64,000 nt of DNA, from positions 46,437,240-46,501,239 of the forward strand of contig CM065703.1 in assembly GCA_017654935.2 (NCBI GenBank). The letters are read 5' to 3'. The position numbers and the translations under genes are program-made. Below, piece after piece: positions 1 to 59,095 of the stretch. This DNA comes from Phymorhynchus buccinoides. Its lineage: Eukaryota; Mollusca; Gastropoda; Neogastropoda; Raphitomidae. Each line of letters opens with the position of its first letter. Within the stretch, counting starts at the first letter, position 1. The notes beneath the pieces are model-generated. The model saw only the letters and a program-made list of their open reading frames with translations. It did not search any database and was not told the DNA's origin.

Positions 1-828
1 TTGGGACTCAGAGCTCAGTACAGATGGACCATAGTTTGAGCATCTTACTCATTCACAAATCAACCAACTAGTCCCTTGGGACTCAGAGCTCAGTACAGAT
101 GGACCAACCAACTAATCCCTTTGGACTCAGAGCTCAGTACAGATGGACCATAGTTTGAGCATCTTACTCATTCACAAATCAACCAACTGATCCCTTGGGA
201 CTCAGAGCTCAGTACAGATGGACCATAGTTTGAGCATCTTACTCATTCACAAATCAACCAACTGATCCCTTTGGACTCAGAGCTCAGTACAGATGGACCA
301 TAGTTTGAGCATCTTACTCATTCACAAATCATCCAACTAGTCCCTTTGGACTCAGAGCTCAGTACAGATGGACCATAGTTTGAGCATCTTACTCATTCAC
401 AAATCAACCAACTGATCCCTTGGGACTCAGAGCTCAGTACAGACCTTGGGACTCAGAGCTCAGTACAGATGGACCATAGTTTTAGCATCTTACTCATTCA
501 CAAATCAACCAACTAATCCCTTGGGACTCAGACCTCAGTACAGATGGACCATAGTTTGAGCATCTTACTCATTCACAAATCAACCAACTAATCCCTTGGG
601 ACTCAGACCTCAGTACAGATGGACCATAGTTTGAGCATCTTACTCATTCACAAATCAACCAACTAATCCCTTGGGACTCAGAGCTCAGTACAGATGGACC
701 ATAGTTTGAGCATCTTACTCATTCACAAATCAACCAACTGATCCCTTTGGACTCAGAGCTCAGTACAGATGGACCATAGTTTGAGCATCTTACTCATTCA
801 CAAATCAACCAACTGATCCCTTTGGAAA
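1..828. repeat. Tandem array, 75-bp unit, about 11 copies
   Basis: The unit begins TTGGGACTCAGAGCTCAGTA and ends in CAACCAACTAATCCC. Some copies are shortened (61-120 and 420-460). Copies differ by TTGGG/TTTGG and CTAGT/CTGAT variants. No ORF or coding similarity was seen. The array runs off the left edge. Confidence 0.95.
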
Positions 829-1092
829 TGGCACTTATATAGCGCACATATCTATAAAATTGTATCCACGGCGCTTTACAAAGAACTACAAACATTCCCG
901 TTCACACACGCGCACACTCTCAACAATCATGATGGAAAAAAAAATAATATTTGCTTATTCAATGTTCCATCTGGAAATAAAATGTTGACTTGACTACAAA
1001 ACAAACAAAAACGGAAACAAGACAATGTGGGAAGGTGATGCGGGGAAGGGGGTGGGGGGTGGGGGGGGTCTTACACACACACACACCTCGCA

Positions 1093-1124
<32 letters not shown>

Positions 1125-1260
1125 CGAAGAAGGGGAGATGGTGGGAAGAGGGTGACGCAGTGGGGGGGGGGGGGGGGGGGTGTCATACACAAGCACTGAG
1201 ACACACATACACACACACGCACACACACACAACTGCCTAAGCCAGGGCTGCTTACCGTCC
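829..1260. repeat. Interspersed-element fragment plus CA, GA and G tracts
   Basis: Positions 826-905 hold a short dispersed motif (CACTTATATAGCGCAC ... GGCGCTTTACAAAG), related to pieces near 17,470 and 25,650. Then come G-rich and (CA)n/(GA)n tracts. Short ORFs here are low complexity and are not called. Confidence 0.6.
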
Positions 1261-2020
1261 CACGTAAGGGGTATTTGTCCTTGGAAACAGTTAAAAATTA
1301 TACCCTGTCCCTGGAATCCACTTTCTAGTGACCCTCGAAACTGAGTGGAATATAAATTTTAAAAAACATTGTAGAGAGCAGTCACTTGTCTAACATTGCC
1401 AGCTTCGCTCTGGAACAGAGACATTAGTAGATATAACGATGGTGGGAACAATCCTGGAGGCAATGCCCGGAGGCAGTGCAACACCAGGAAAGCCCCGAAT
1501 TTTTAACAATACAAATGTGTCTACAGAGTAATGTGATTGTGGTAATACTGTGTTATACTTGACATTTAAACAAAAAACAAAAAAACTCTGCCCTTCTTAA
1601 TAACACATTTTTGTAAAAGTTTTATTCTCTCTGTAGAATCTCATCTGCATCAAGGCAAAAATCTGTGCATAACTTTTTGTGAGAAAACGTGTCAAAAAGA
1701 AGAAAGAAAAACGAAACGCACACACTAAAATGAATTAAAAACAAAACGGGTTAAACGAAGATTGAAATAATGAGACTAGGAGAGCCGGGATATAGTGAAA
1801 TGAATAAGGATAGCAACTGAGTTGCACGGACTGACCACATACACCAACACACATACACAAACATTAGAGGATACACGTACAATTAAACAGATACACACAC
1901 ATGCATACAGACAGTAGACACACACATACACATGCATGCACACATAACCCACAAAACCAAAACCCACACAAGCACACATGCATTCGCACACACCGGGAGA
2001 CACCACACACACACCACAAA
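1261..2020. other. No gene recognised; AT-rich intergenic sequence
   Basis: No coding pattern, splice structure or clear repeat was recognised. The right end grades into CA-rich sequence that abuts the LINE fragment. Confidence 0.6.
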
Positions 2021-3300
2021 ACACAGCACAAACCTCTTATTCAATCTTCCCTCACGTGCACACGACGATAGACAACTGATCAAATATTTAGGGCGCAGCA
2101 GGGAAAAGATGGGTTTTAAGAGAGGTTTTGAATGATGAGTCTGAGTTGGAGTGTCGGAGAGGAGAAGGCAGAGAATTCCAAAGAGATGGTGCTTGACAGG
2201 AAAAAGAACGTTGGCCAGCAGATTAAACAGATATACACACATGCATACAGACAGTAGACACACACATACACATAACCCACAAAACCAAAACCCACACATG
2301 CATTCACACACACCGGGAGACACCACACACACCACAAACCTCTTAAATCAATCTTCCCTCACGTGCACACGACGATAGACAACTGATCAAATATTTAGGG
2401 CGCAGCAGGGAAAAGATGGGTTTTAAGAGAGGTTTTGAATGATGAGACCGAGTTGGAGTGTCGGAGAGGAGAAGGCAGAGAATTCCAAAGAGATGGTGCT
2501 TGACAGGAAAAAGAACGTTGGCCAGCAGATTTGAGACGGATGGAGAGAAGGGAAAGGAGACGAGAATCAGAAGACGAACGTAGTTGGCGAGCTGGGACAT
2601 AGATATGAAGAAGATCAGAGAGATCAGATATAAGGGAGACTGATCGTGATCGTACCTAGGGGAGCGAGAAATGAGACGAGCAGCATTATTCTGGACCCGT
2701 TGGAACTTAGAGATGAGAGTTGACGGACAGCCAGCAAGAAGTGAGTTACAGTAGTCAAGGCCAGACAGAACAAAAGCACAGACTAGTCTTCAGGGCATCT
2801 TGAGAGAGAAGGGGAACCTTGTTTTCATCCAAGGCAGTAAGTACATCGTTCGTTATCTTCAAGAGGGCTGTCTCAGTACGGTGACCTGCTCGATAAGCAG
2901 ACTGGTTTGGATAGAAAAGATCGTTTACATGAAGATGGTCAGACAGCTGTTTAAGAACCACCTTTTCCATGAGTTTAGAAAGGAATGAAAGATTAGAGAC
3001 GGGCCGATAATTCTTTAGATGTTCAGGATCGAGACTAGGTTTGGCAACTGCAGATTTTAAATGAGATGGAAAGCGGCCAGAACATAGAGACTCATTGATG
3101 ATGGATGTAAAGTAAGGAAGGAAATCATCAAGACACTGGGAGAAGAGAGATGATGGTAGATGGTCTGGTTCACAGGTTTTAGACTGAGTTTGGGAGATGG
3201 TTTTGTAGCCAGGGGGAGAGAGATCAACGCATTTAGCTTTATCACCTGAAGGCAGAAGCCAGGATTCAGTGACGCAGACGGATGATATCAACGATCCCTG
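2020..3300 (-). mobile_element. Non-LTR retrotransposon fragment, CR1/L2-like, internally deleted
   Basis: Read on the minus strand, an ORF at 2755-3291 opens with CVTESWLL, which resembles the end of an endonuclease domain. It then passes straight into reverse transcriptase text: LKNYRPVSNLSFLSKLMEKV, NQSAYRAGHRTETALLKITN. A block after another deletion reads LDYCNSLLAGCPSTLISKFQ and NNAARLISRSP. Further 3' comes VPARQLRSSSDSRL and SLWNSLPSPLRHSNS...FKTSLKTHLF. That order (RT, C-terminal tail) is typical of CR1/L2-clade elements. Stops, frameshifts and deletions make it a dead copy. Confidence 0.88.
2030..2530. repeat. Direct duplication of the LINE 3' end
   Basis: About 190 bp starting CTTCCCTCACGTGCACACGA occurs at 2046-2224 and again at 2351-2529 with one or two differences. 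The copies are joined by a CA-rich block that is itself duplicated (1890-2030 and 2225-2345). The unit is about 305 bp. Confidence 0.85.
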
Positions 3301-3767
3301 GAGTCTAAGTTTAAGCCAGGGTACGACAACAAGAACACAACAAACTATATTACAACAAATATTTCAAGTACACTAACACTGTGGTTTGCTGGTTACAGAC
3401 GAAGCATCACTGAGTTATCCTTACTGATCCAACACTCCCCCCATATTGTTCCAGTTTCAAACTCTATTACAACAGATATTTCATGTAAACTTGAACACTA
3501 TACCTTTAGCCATTGGCTTGCCGATTGCAGACAAAACATTGCTGAGTTCTGCGTTGATCAACACACACTTCATTTCTTTTACTGGTAGTTTTAAACTCTA
3601 TTACAACATATATTTCATGTATTCAGACACTGGAAAATGCATTTATTTGATTTATTGGTTAAAAAAACATAAAAAATAAAAAAACATCTGTAAATAAAAT
3701 GTTTGTTTTGCTGACTGATTGTGTATGTGGAATGCAGTATCAGACTGTGTGTGTGTGTGTGTGTGCG

Positions 3768-3880
3768 AGGACCGACCTCCTGGAACAAACTTCCTTTCCC
3801 TCTGTCAGCGACCAACCCTCTCTGCTTTGAAATCTAAGTTTTCTAACCTCAAAACCCACCTGTTCCCCCGTTGTTGAAGC
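3768..3880 (+). mobile_element. 3' tail fragment of a second CR1/L2-like LINE
   Basis: On the plus strand GPTSWNKLPFPL is followed, after a frameshift, by ALKSKFSNLKTHLFPRC and a stop. This is the C-terminal tail signature of CR1/L2 proteins. It lies opposite in orientation to the copy at 2-3.3 kb. Confidence 0.7.
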
Positions 3881-4059
3881 TCCGCTTCTTTTCTCTTCTG
3901 TTTCTTGCCTTTGGGTCTGTTTCTGCTGTATTCCATTTATGTCATCCGTGCGTGTTCGCTTTGCATTGCGTTTTTGTTTGAATGCGCTATGAATGCTAAC
4001 GTGTGTGTGTGCGCTTCAATTCTATCAAGATTCAGCGCCATATAAAGTACTGTATGTTG

Positions 4060-4061
<2 letters not shown>

Positions 4062-4103
<42 letters not shown>
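4062..4103. repeat. (AG)n microsatellite
   Basis: An uninterrupted AG run of about 40 bases. Confidence 0.95.
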
Positions 4104-4105
<2 letters not shown>

Positions 4106-4130
4106 AATGATAAAAAAGCTGGGCATGCAT

Positions 4131-4260
4131 TCACATTGAGATAGTATGAGACTTATCAACATGATGTCTTGGAAGTCCTTCTAACGTAGTAGGATTCAAC
4201 AGGACTTTAGAAGGACTTCTAAGATACCATGATGGTAAGTCTCATACTATCTCAATGTGA
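4131..4260. mobile_element. Foldback/MITE-like palindrome
   Basis: The left arm TCACATTGAGATAGTATGAG and right arm CTCATACTATCTCAATGTGA are perfect inverted repeats at the ends. Arms continue inward with a few mismatches to a short loop near 4195. No ORF. Confidence 0.85.
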
Positions 4261-4286
4261 ACACAGGCCCTGGTGGATTGACTTTA

Positions 4287-4582
4287 TTTGTTGATCGCTC
4301 AGGAAGTCTTGTCACGAGTGCAGATGCATCATGCTGCCCTTATGCACCTAACTACAAAACAGGCCCAGCATGTCCGTCTTCGGCTGGAGAGAATCTTTGT
4401 AAGAGTTTCCAGAACAAAGGCAGGAGAATGGACCAGTAAGGCAGAAAGATAGTAGATGACAGAAAGAAAAGGGACAAGGCAGGCAAAGAGAGTGACAGAG
4501 TAAAAGTTACAAGCGCACAACTTCCAGAAGGTGGGCAACTGTTTGTAAGAAAGACTTCCTGGTATCCCCAGAGGGGAAGTCT
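4287..4582 (-). mobile_element. Dispersed ~300-bp SINE-like element (family A)
   Basis: A block from GATCGCTCAGGAAGTC to CCAGAGGGGAAGTC. The same sequence recurs at 24060-24382 (same orientation) and at 19972-20150, 32312-32600, 37900-38055 and 43787-43990 (opposite). In those the GATCGCTC side is followed by (GAA)n, so that side is taken as the 3' tail. Confidence 0.75.
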
Positions 4583-7560
4583 TTGAACCTGAAATATGGA
4601 GTTCACCTCTCATTGGGCATTTTCGTTGTTTTTTAGTCAACAGTCAACACAATGCGGCAGGAGTACCCATTCCATTAATATGAAAGACACACACCCCCAC
4701 ACCCCCATTCTTACGTGGAGTTAACACATTTCACAAGGTTGGACTCACAAATGACATTTTATTCCACACGAGAATGCGCTGTCACTTTATATTTGAATCC
4801 AGCGAACATTCCACAAATTCCAACTTTCCATACAGTCAACAAAACATTTGACATAAAACAAACATAATGCATTTCTTATTATGAAACAAATATGATCGCT
4901 ATATAATTACATCCAAGCTACACTATACAAAGCTAAAGTGTTCATCTTCTTCTGCATTCCCAGGCCATAATGAGTGAGGTACGTGTGTGTCTGGTGTTCA
5001 GTTTTCACCGGTCTCCCCGCTGCATTCAGCCCACACATTCCAATTTCCAAGGATAATTTTTTTTTATATAGAAGTTTTTTCATAGAAAAGGTAGGAGAAT
5101 GACGTCGGAGAAATAGTAGATGCTAGCAAGAAGAGGAAAAGGCAGATTCAAGGAGAGTGATGCATTAGTGAAAGCTGTTAGTACAGCAACAAGTCCTGTG
5201 CCACACTAGCTTCTCGACAGCTTAACTTCAGGTAATATACCTCCATTCAAACTTTGAAGCAACTCTGTGCAGAGGTTCACAAGATATATGTGCTGATTGA
5301 TAGACAATCACATTGCTGCTCCACTATATAAGAAAAATGGAGAGCCAAAAATTAATGAAATAAATACAATTTATTTTTTCCATAACAGTCCCGTCAACAG
5401 CTATGGTCATCTCAGGACTGTCACTGCGTAAAGTTCCACCACTTAGTACAAAACACTCATCAACGAATGAAATAAATACAAACTGTTTTCCTTAGAACAA
5501 AATCAACAAGGGTTTACACACATAAATGATGAAGGGAGTACAAAATGGACACAAAAGAGTTGATAACTACTCCATTCAAACATATTTTTGGGGTACAAAT
5601 TACTTGCAAAATATGCAACCAATGAACTAAAGTCTTCTTAACACAATTTCTCTCTCTTCTCTCTTTAACTTTTTCACTACGTAGCGTGCTAGAAGCTTCA
5701 TCCGTTCAGTACGCAGCACGCATATATGTGTGGTGACTTCGACTATGAACAGTGCACGTCTAAGGGATCAAAACTTCTTTAATTATAATCAGCAATCAGT
5801 TATTTGTCTTCTGAGTGCTTTCCCTTGAGCAAAACATCTAAATTTGTCACAAGCGGCTTTTGAAAAGACTAACCGAAAGCGCGGCCAATAGTAGCAAAGA
5901 CGAAAAAAACCCGCTATCGGAACAAGATGGGTATGTTTGTATTTTGTATTTTTGGTGTGAAAATGGAAAAAATAGTTGAAGAAACTTGCAGTTAAAAGCT
6001 AGAGACTTGAACTGTCCAACAACACCAAACGCTCACACTTGGTAAGCAAACAACGTAAGGAAAAATAGAGATGAAAATTGCCGATTTTACTAAGTCTGTG
6101 GTCTGGAAATTAGCACGGGGTGATGGAGTTAATTGAGTTTATCTCGTTTGAAATCAGAATTCCCTGAAACGTAAGAAGCCAAAAACAAAGCTGATATCTT
6201 AATAAGATTATTATTTTAGAAGATGCCACAATCGCACTCGGGGAAAAAGGTTTCTTGCTACCACAACTAACTTCAGCCATCATGTTTTGAAGCACATGCA
6301 AATCCTCCAACAAATCTAATACATCTATGAACTTCCATGATGACAAATGACTGCGAATATCGACAAGTTCATGAACATAAAAACTCAGCATTTTACCATT
6401 TAACCGATACATATTTTCCTGTGACTAACATTGGCTGAAAAGGGAAAAACAAGCACTTTAAAAAATAATGTAACGTTACAATTCAATGAAAGTTGCAACA
6501 CTTTTTAAAAATTGTCGATGAAATTAAAAAACCTCGTATCTCGATTTTTGGGCGAATATACATAGCCAGCTCTCTAATTTTTCTCACCACCTTCCACCAA
6601 AAGCTCGTATCTCCAACAACTTTCTATCTGGGGTAAATGAGGTTGTGAAAATAGACGAAAAACTCGTAAGTCCCAAATTCAGATCTAGTTAAGGACAAAA
6701 GCCTCGTATCTTCAAGTCTAAAAAAATGTTTTAAAAGTAATTTTAACCAAATGTAGGACTAAACTCACAACGCAATGTCTTGAACAACATATTCATCATA
6801 GTTATTCAATTGTAGTCAATGCGGTTCATTTTTAAAACTTTTTTTTTTCATTTTTCTCGAAACCAAAATTGAGATGAGGTTTTTGAATTTCAGGGACAAA
6901 ATGTTGATGAAATCGGTCCTGTTAACAAAAATGCATGCAATTACAACCATAGCAAAATAACCCAACAATCATCACTTTCTCACAATAAGTATCACATTCA
7001 CAAATAAACTATCACCACCACTGTACCATCCAAAAATAAAATAAATGGTCAAAGCCACAATTATCTCGTAAAGAGAAACAGTTTTCTGACTGAAAGAACA
7101 TGACAAATAATATGAAATCTTGTTCAGACAAAAGATAAACTTATTTCCAAATCTTACTTCTTTTTTTTTGGACATGAATAAATGTTTGCCAGGAAGTTAT
7201 GAAAACTTCTACCCATACTGTACACCCAATGTCTACCCATACTGTACACCCAATCTATTCATGTTAAATGTTTATTTCAACCTGTACATCTAAAAACATC
7301 AATGTACATCACAAATATCAAAACGAAACAAAATAAAACACATCTATATGTCATAGTGGGAGTACACAAAAAAAGTCTTAAAATAGGATAGACAGTTTGA
7401 AAAAAAAACCTACCCCAAAATTACAATTAGTTTTTTCCACTAAAAACAAAAAGTTCACATAACTTTAATCAAAGGTATATGGATCCCTCAAGTCTGTTGC
7501 TTTCCACAGGCTGGCTGATGATGTTTGAAACGGGCCCAGTTTTCAGGGATAGCTGTGGTC
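4583..7560. other. COPA 3' flank and probable 3' UTR; no other gene seen
   Basis: AT-rich sequence downstream of the COPA stop. Read on the minus strand, candidate AATAAA hexamers lie close to 7,265-7,345 and could end the transcript; this is unproven. Positions 5390-5470 hold a dispersed block (AGCTATGGTCATCTCAGGAC) seen again at 49,690-50,010. 5080-5180 resembles a piece of family A. 6,530-6,715 repeats a CTCGTATCTC-like motif four times. Short ORFs look random. Confidence 0.55.
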
Positions 7561-49603
<42,043 letters not shown>

Positions 49604-49639
49604 CTGTAAAACAAACATAAAAAAGGAAAGAAATAAGTT

Positions 49640-50000
49640 AACTATTCAACACTATCTATTACAGATTAAGTCAGTTAGTTAGTCTGTTATAGTCCTGTCA
49701 ACAGCTATGGTCATCTCAGGACTAAGTTAACTATTCAACACTATCTATTACAGATTAAGTCAGTTAGTTAGTCTGTTATAGTCCCGTCAACAGCTATGGT
49801 CATCTCGGGACTAAGTTAACTATTCAACACTATCTATTACAGATTAAGTCAGTTAGTTAGTCTGTTATAGTCCCTGTCAACAGCTATGGTCATCTCAGGA
49901 CTAAGTTAACTATTCAACACTATCTATTACAGATTAAGTCAGTTAGTTAGTCTGTTATAGTCCCGTCAACAGCTATGGTCATCTCAGGACTGTCACGGTG
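49640..50000. repeat. Tandem array, ~86-bp unit, 4 copies
   Basis: AAGTTAACTATTCAACACTA then TTACAGATTAAGTCAGTTAG and CAACAGCTATGGTCATCTCA. The last block is the dispersed repeat also at 5,390. Confidence 0.93.
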
Positions 50001-50277
50001 TAAAGTTCCACCACATATAACAAAACACCCATCAATGAATCTTAACAACGTTCAACAACCTGAAAACATAACAAAACATATAGTCCAATTCATAACATGA
50101 CACCTCCATCATTGCACCCTATGGCCCATAAGTCCACACAAGTGCTGAAAATGCTGAGCCATTCCGCTCTACTTATCGGATCCAGGTTATAAAAAAACAC
50201 AGTAAAAAAAGAGAACAAAGACAAGACTACACTACCGGTATATTGAAAATGCTTTGTATGAGCCCGTGAGCTTTGAA

Positions 50278-51584
50278 CCCACGTAGAGTAATCTACAGGC
50301 ATTATTGGTAAATGAACCCACATAGAGTAACCTACAGGCATTAGTGGTAAATGAACCCACGTAGAGTAACCTACAGGCATTAGTGGTAAATGAACCCACG
50401 TAGAGTAACCTACAGGCATTAGTGGCAAATGAACCCACGTAGAGTAACCTACAGGCATTAGTGGTAAATGAACCCACGTAGAGTAACCTACAGGCATTAG
50501 TGGTAAATGCACCCACGTAGAGTAACCTACAGGCATTAGTGGTAAATGAACCCACGTAGAGTAACCTACAGGCATTAGTGGTAAATGCACCCACGTAGAG
50601 TAACCTACAGGCATTATTGGTAAATGCACCCACGTAGAGTAACCTACAGGCATTAGTGGTAAATGAACCCACGTAGAGTAACCTACAGGCATTAGTGGTA
50701 AATGCACCCACGTAGAGTAACCTACAGGCATTAGTGGTAAATGAACCCACGTAGAGTAACCTACAGGCATTAGTGGTAAATGAACCCACGTAGAGTAACC
50801 TACAGGCATTAGTGGTAAATGAACCCACGTAGAGTAACCTACAGGCATTAGTGGTAAATGAACCCACGTAGAGTAACCTACAGGCATTAGTGGTAAATGA
50901 ACTCACGTAGAGTAACCTACAGGCATTATTGGTAAATGCACCCACGTAGAGTAACCTACAGGCATTAGTGGTAAATGCACCCACGTAGAGTAACCTACAG
51001 GCATTAGTGGTAAATGCACCCACGTAGAGTAACCTACAGGCATTAGTGGTAAATGAACTCACGTAGAGTAACCTACAGGCATTATTGGTAAATGCACCCA
51101 CGTAGAGTAACCTACAGGCATTAGTGGTAAATGCACCCACGTAGAGTAACCTACAGGCATTAGTGGTAAATGCACCCACGTAGAGTAACCTACAGGCATT
51201 ATTGGTAAATGCACCCACGTAGAGTAACCTACAGGCATTAGTGGTAAATGAACCCACGTAGAGTAACCTACAGGCATTAGTGGTAAATGAACTCACGTAG
51301 AGTAACCTACAGGCATTAGTGGTAAATGAACCCACGTAGAGTAACCTACAGGCATTAGTGGTAAATGCACCCACGTAGAGTAACCTACAGGCATTAGTGG
51401 TAAATGAACTCACGTAGAGTAACCTACAGGCATTATTGGTAAATGCACCCACGTAGAGTAACCTACAGGCATTAGTGGTAAATGCACCCACGTAGAGTAA
51501 CCTACAGGCATTAGTGGTAAATGCACCCACGTAGAGTAACATACAGGCATTAGTGGTAAATGAACCCACGTAGATTACCTACAG
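50278..51584. repeat. 39-bp minisatellite, left part, about 33 copies
   Basis: The unit AATGAACCCACGTAGAGTAA is followed by CCTACAGGCATTAGTGGTA. Variants AATGCACCC, AATGAACTC and TTATTGG are interspersed. 39 is divisible by three, so both strands show long spurious repeat ORFs. Continues at 62,321 after the inserted element. Confidence 0.97.
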
Positions 51585-52157
51585 ACACGTTTCACAGTAT
51601 TCAGAAACAAGACTTCCCATTATGGAGGGATATTATGAACATCTTAAATGACATGTAACCACTATATTTTGCTATGTTTAGTTAGAATAGACTCTGGGTG
51701 ACACAAAACAGCCAAGAAAAGGGATAGCAAAGGCTTGGATGGATAGTTATAAGCGTAAATCTACCGGTACCCCTAGTTTTGATAAAAATCCAGGATTTTA
51801 AACAGAACAGTGTTTTAGTTGCATTGTGTTGCTTACCATTAAATTATGAAAATAACTTTAGAATGCACTTGGCAGAAAACAAAATAAGCATAAAAACCAA
51901 GTACAAGCACTAAATGACCAAATTATAACTAAATAAAAGAGATTTGTTTCAATTTCACACAATCGCAAGAATAAAACATTGTCAAACACATGAACATCAA
52001 TCAAACAGTTTAATATCCCTGTTTGTATTAAACCAATAGCATTCTAAGCATTATCCAACAGTATTATCATGCAAGTACAAACAATGTTTGATAAATGATT
52101 GACATTAAACTAACCCTACCCCCTAAATTAAAGGATGGACATTCAAGAGTTACGCAC

Positions 52158-52232
52158 CTTTGTTCTTTTTCTTTTTCTCTGACTCTTGTCATCTTTCTTT
52201 GACTTGCTAGCATACAGATCTGATTTTGCAAA
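52158..52232 (-). CDS. Candidate lysine/arginine-rich micro-exon, 25 codons
   Basis: Acceptor CATTGTCAG, donor AAAG|GTGCGT; exactly 75 nt without stops. Ends KSKKDDKSQRKRKRTK, like a nuclear localisation stretch. It lies inside the transposon, 3' of the main gene, and no partner exon was found. It could be chance. Confidence 0.25.
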
Positions 52233-52923
52233 CTGACAATGAACAGGGATATATTTCATGACAAATGTACATTTTTAATAGCCATAAAATTGAAAATAAT
52301 ATAATAAAAAGAATTCAATAAAAGGTTAACCTTTCTTAGAAAGTATGCTAAAAATAGACACAAACTCATCTGTCTGAAAAATATTGCTTAAACATAGCCT
52401 TTTTTTCTTAAAAGTCTGGCAAATGGCAACAGACCACACACACACACACACACAGATATTCATAAATTTCAAAATATTCTGCTGACTTAAAAAGTATTCC
52501 AGACAAAAAAATAAGATACTTGGAAACATACTGAAAACGTTCTGCAAACACCCCACCCCCGTCTTCAGTCCTTTTAATTAAATACTAGTTTATGGGTTTA
52601 TTATACTGTTACACTTAATATACTGTCCTCATGAACCCAGTGAGGATTTCTTTCTTTTTTTAAATTTATGTTGTTTATAGTCCCGTTAACAGAGCATGCA
52701 TGCATCTTGAATGAAAAAGATAGCTAAAAAATCTCACGAAATACAAAAAATACCATGCTACATGTGAATTTAAGTATGCACATAACGACATTTTTATCAG
52801 TCATGGGCTGACATGATACGTAAAAATCAATCTTATGATAATTTTAACAAATGTATGGAGAATTTCCTGTTTACATCAAGTTCGTGAGTCTATAGTATCG
52901 TACATGTTCGGGTGTGTGTCTGT

Positions 52924-52964
<41 letters not shown>

Positions 52965-52979
52965 GCGTCTGTGGCCCCG

Positions 52980-53400
52980 ACCTTTAACCTTAACTCAAAC
53001 CTTAACGTTGTCATTTTCTCTAAACATAAAAGGCGTTAGAGGGTTAAAGTTAGCAGGATACTTGATTTTGACGTGAGTCTTCAAGTCACGATGATCAAAG
53101 CAGTCAGATACATTGATAAAGAACAAAATAAAGATAATCATTTGTTGCAGAGATTACTGTTGTGCAACCTTTAACCTTGACTCAGTCACATTCTTCAAAC
53201 TAAAGAAGACTCTCACTCTCCACTGAAACTTTAACGTTGTCATTTTCTCAAAAAAACATAACATGTTAGAGGGTTAAAGTTAGCAGGATACTTGATTTTG
53301 ACGTGAGCCTTCAAGTCATGGCGATCAAAGCAGTCAGATACATCGGTAAGGAACAAAAGAAAGAAAATCATTTGTTGCAGAGATTACTGTAACTGTTGTG
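52980..53400. repeat. Direct duplication inside the transposon, ~245 bp
   Basis: TTAGAGGGTTAAAGTTAGCA, GATACTTGATTTTGACGTGA and ATCATTTGTTGCAGAGATTA each occur twice, near 53,035-53,160 and 53,270-53,390. A (TG)n tract precedes the first. Confidence 0.85.
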
Positions 53401-54590
53401 TTGTACCGAGTAGGAGATACATACTGGAAAGAAGACTCTCCATTAGATATACAAAAACGCTCTTTAAAAAGAAACACAAGACTTCAGGTGTGTACAAATA
53501 GGTACATTTTAACGTCGTCAACTTATATTTTCTGTAACAAATGGATGTACCGAGTGTGTGCGTTGACGGCCCGGTTGTTTAGCTTTTATTTGCGCCTTTG
53601 AGTAACGGTTGTTCGTGTTCATTTGCCCATCATCTCTGCGCATAACTTAGCCTACCGCACTTCCGGCAACAAGGCCTCGGCCTAGAGTCCATGCCTTACC
53701 TCATAATCAAGACGACGTACTTAACATTTAGCCCACATTCATTTCAGTCTTGAAAAAAAAAATACGGAAAATCCAGGGTTCGTCGATTTCACTGCCTTCG
53801 ACGTACGAATCCTTTGTTAGGCCTAGACGATTGATCACCATGAGCAAAGACTGTACAGGGGAAGATAAACATGGATGAGCTTGCTGGCTGTGACCTTGAC
53901 CTTTGCTTTGTGGCAGAGGGGGGGGGGGGGGTATTAACGAAACGAAAATAAAATATTAGGACTAATATAAAATATCTTACAGAAATGTAGATGATGTGGA
54001 ACAAGTTTTCATCGCATGAACAATCAGTTTAAAACAGTAACAGATCAGGAGTATGGCCTTATGAATCACGCAACTTCAATTATTAATTTTCTAAGAGTAA
54101 GAGGCTTAGACCCACAGGCAAAGACTAGGCCTACTACAGGTGTCCGTAGACCCCCCTTACCCCGGCGGGGGGGTGGGGGGGATTGATCACTATGTTTTTT
54201 TCTGAAAGCTTGGTCAATATGCTTTTCAATTTTACTTGTTTGCCAAAAATAAAAATAGGGCTCCACTATGCTACATGCGCATACATATAATTAAATTTTA
54301 AAGAAAGGGGTAGGGGTGCATAGAAATAATTTTAATTTACACAGTAAAATAAAAATTAATTGTTTTCAGATGCACAAGTGTCTACATAACAGTATTCTCT
54401 CTATACAGGCATGGAAATTGTCATGGGAATTCCCATGCCTGCTATAGTAATAAAAATCAGACGTGAGCCTTGTAGGCTTTGCCTCTTGTTTTTTTTAACA
54501 AGCCAAAAGATGGATTAAACACTCAGACTAAGTGAAAGGTTTATGCACAACCAACCGCTCAACTAGCATATTCCAGAGTCAGACGGAAAT
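53400..54590. other. Element interior, 3' flank of the DDE-OTU gene; no further gene seen
   Basis: Short C and G runs (53,920; 54,165). A hairpin AGGCATGGAAATTGTCATGG / CCCATGCCTG sits near 54,410-54,445. The gene's poly(A) region should lie here on minus; no site is decided. Confidence 0.5.

Positions 54591-59095
<4,505 letters not shown>

Noticed and set aside
50090..51569. Minus-strand ORFs of 265 and 445 codons with a 13-residue repeat
   Set aside because: A 39-bp unit without stops gives long ORFs in several frames. No start context, domain or non-repeat portion supports a protein.
50278..51584. CRISPR-like array
   Set aside because: Head-to-tail repeats without unique spacers, in a eukaryotic intron.
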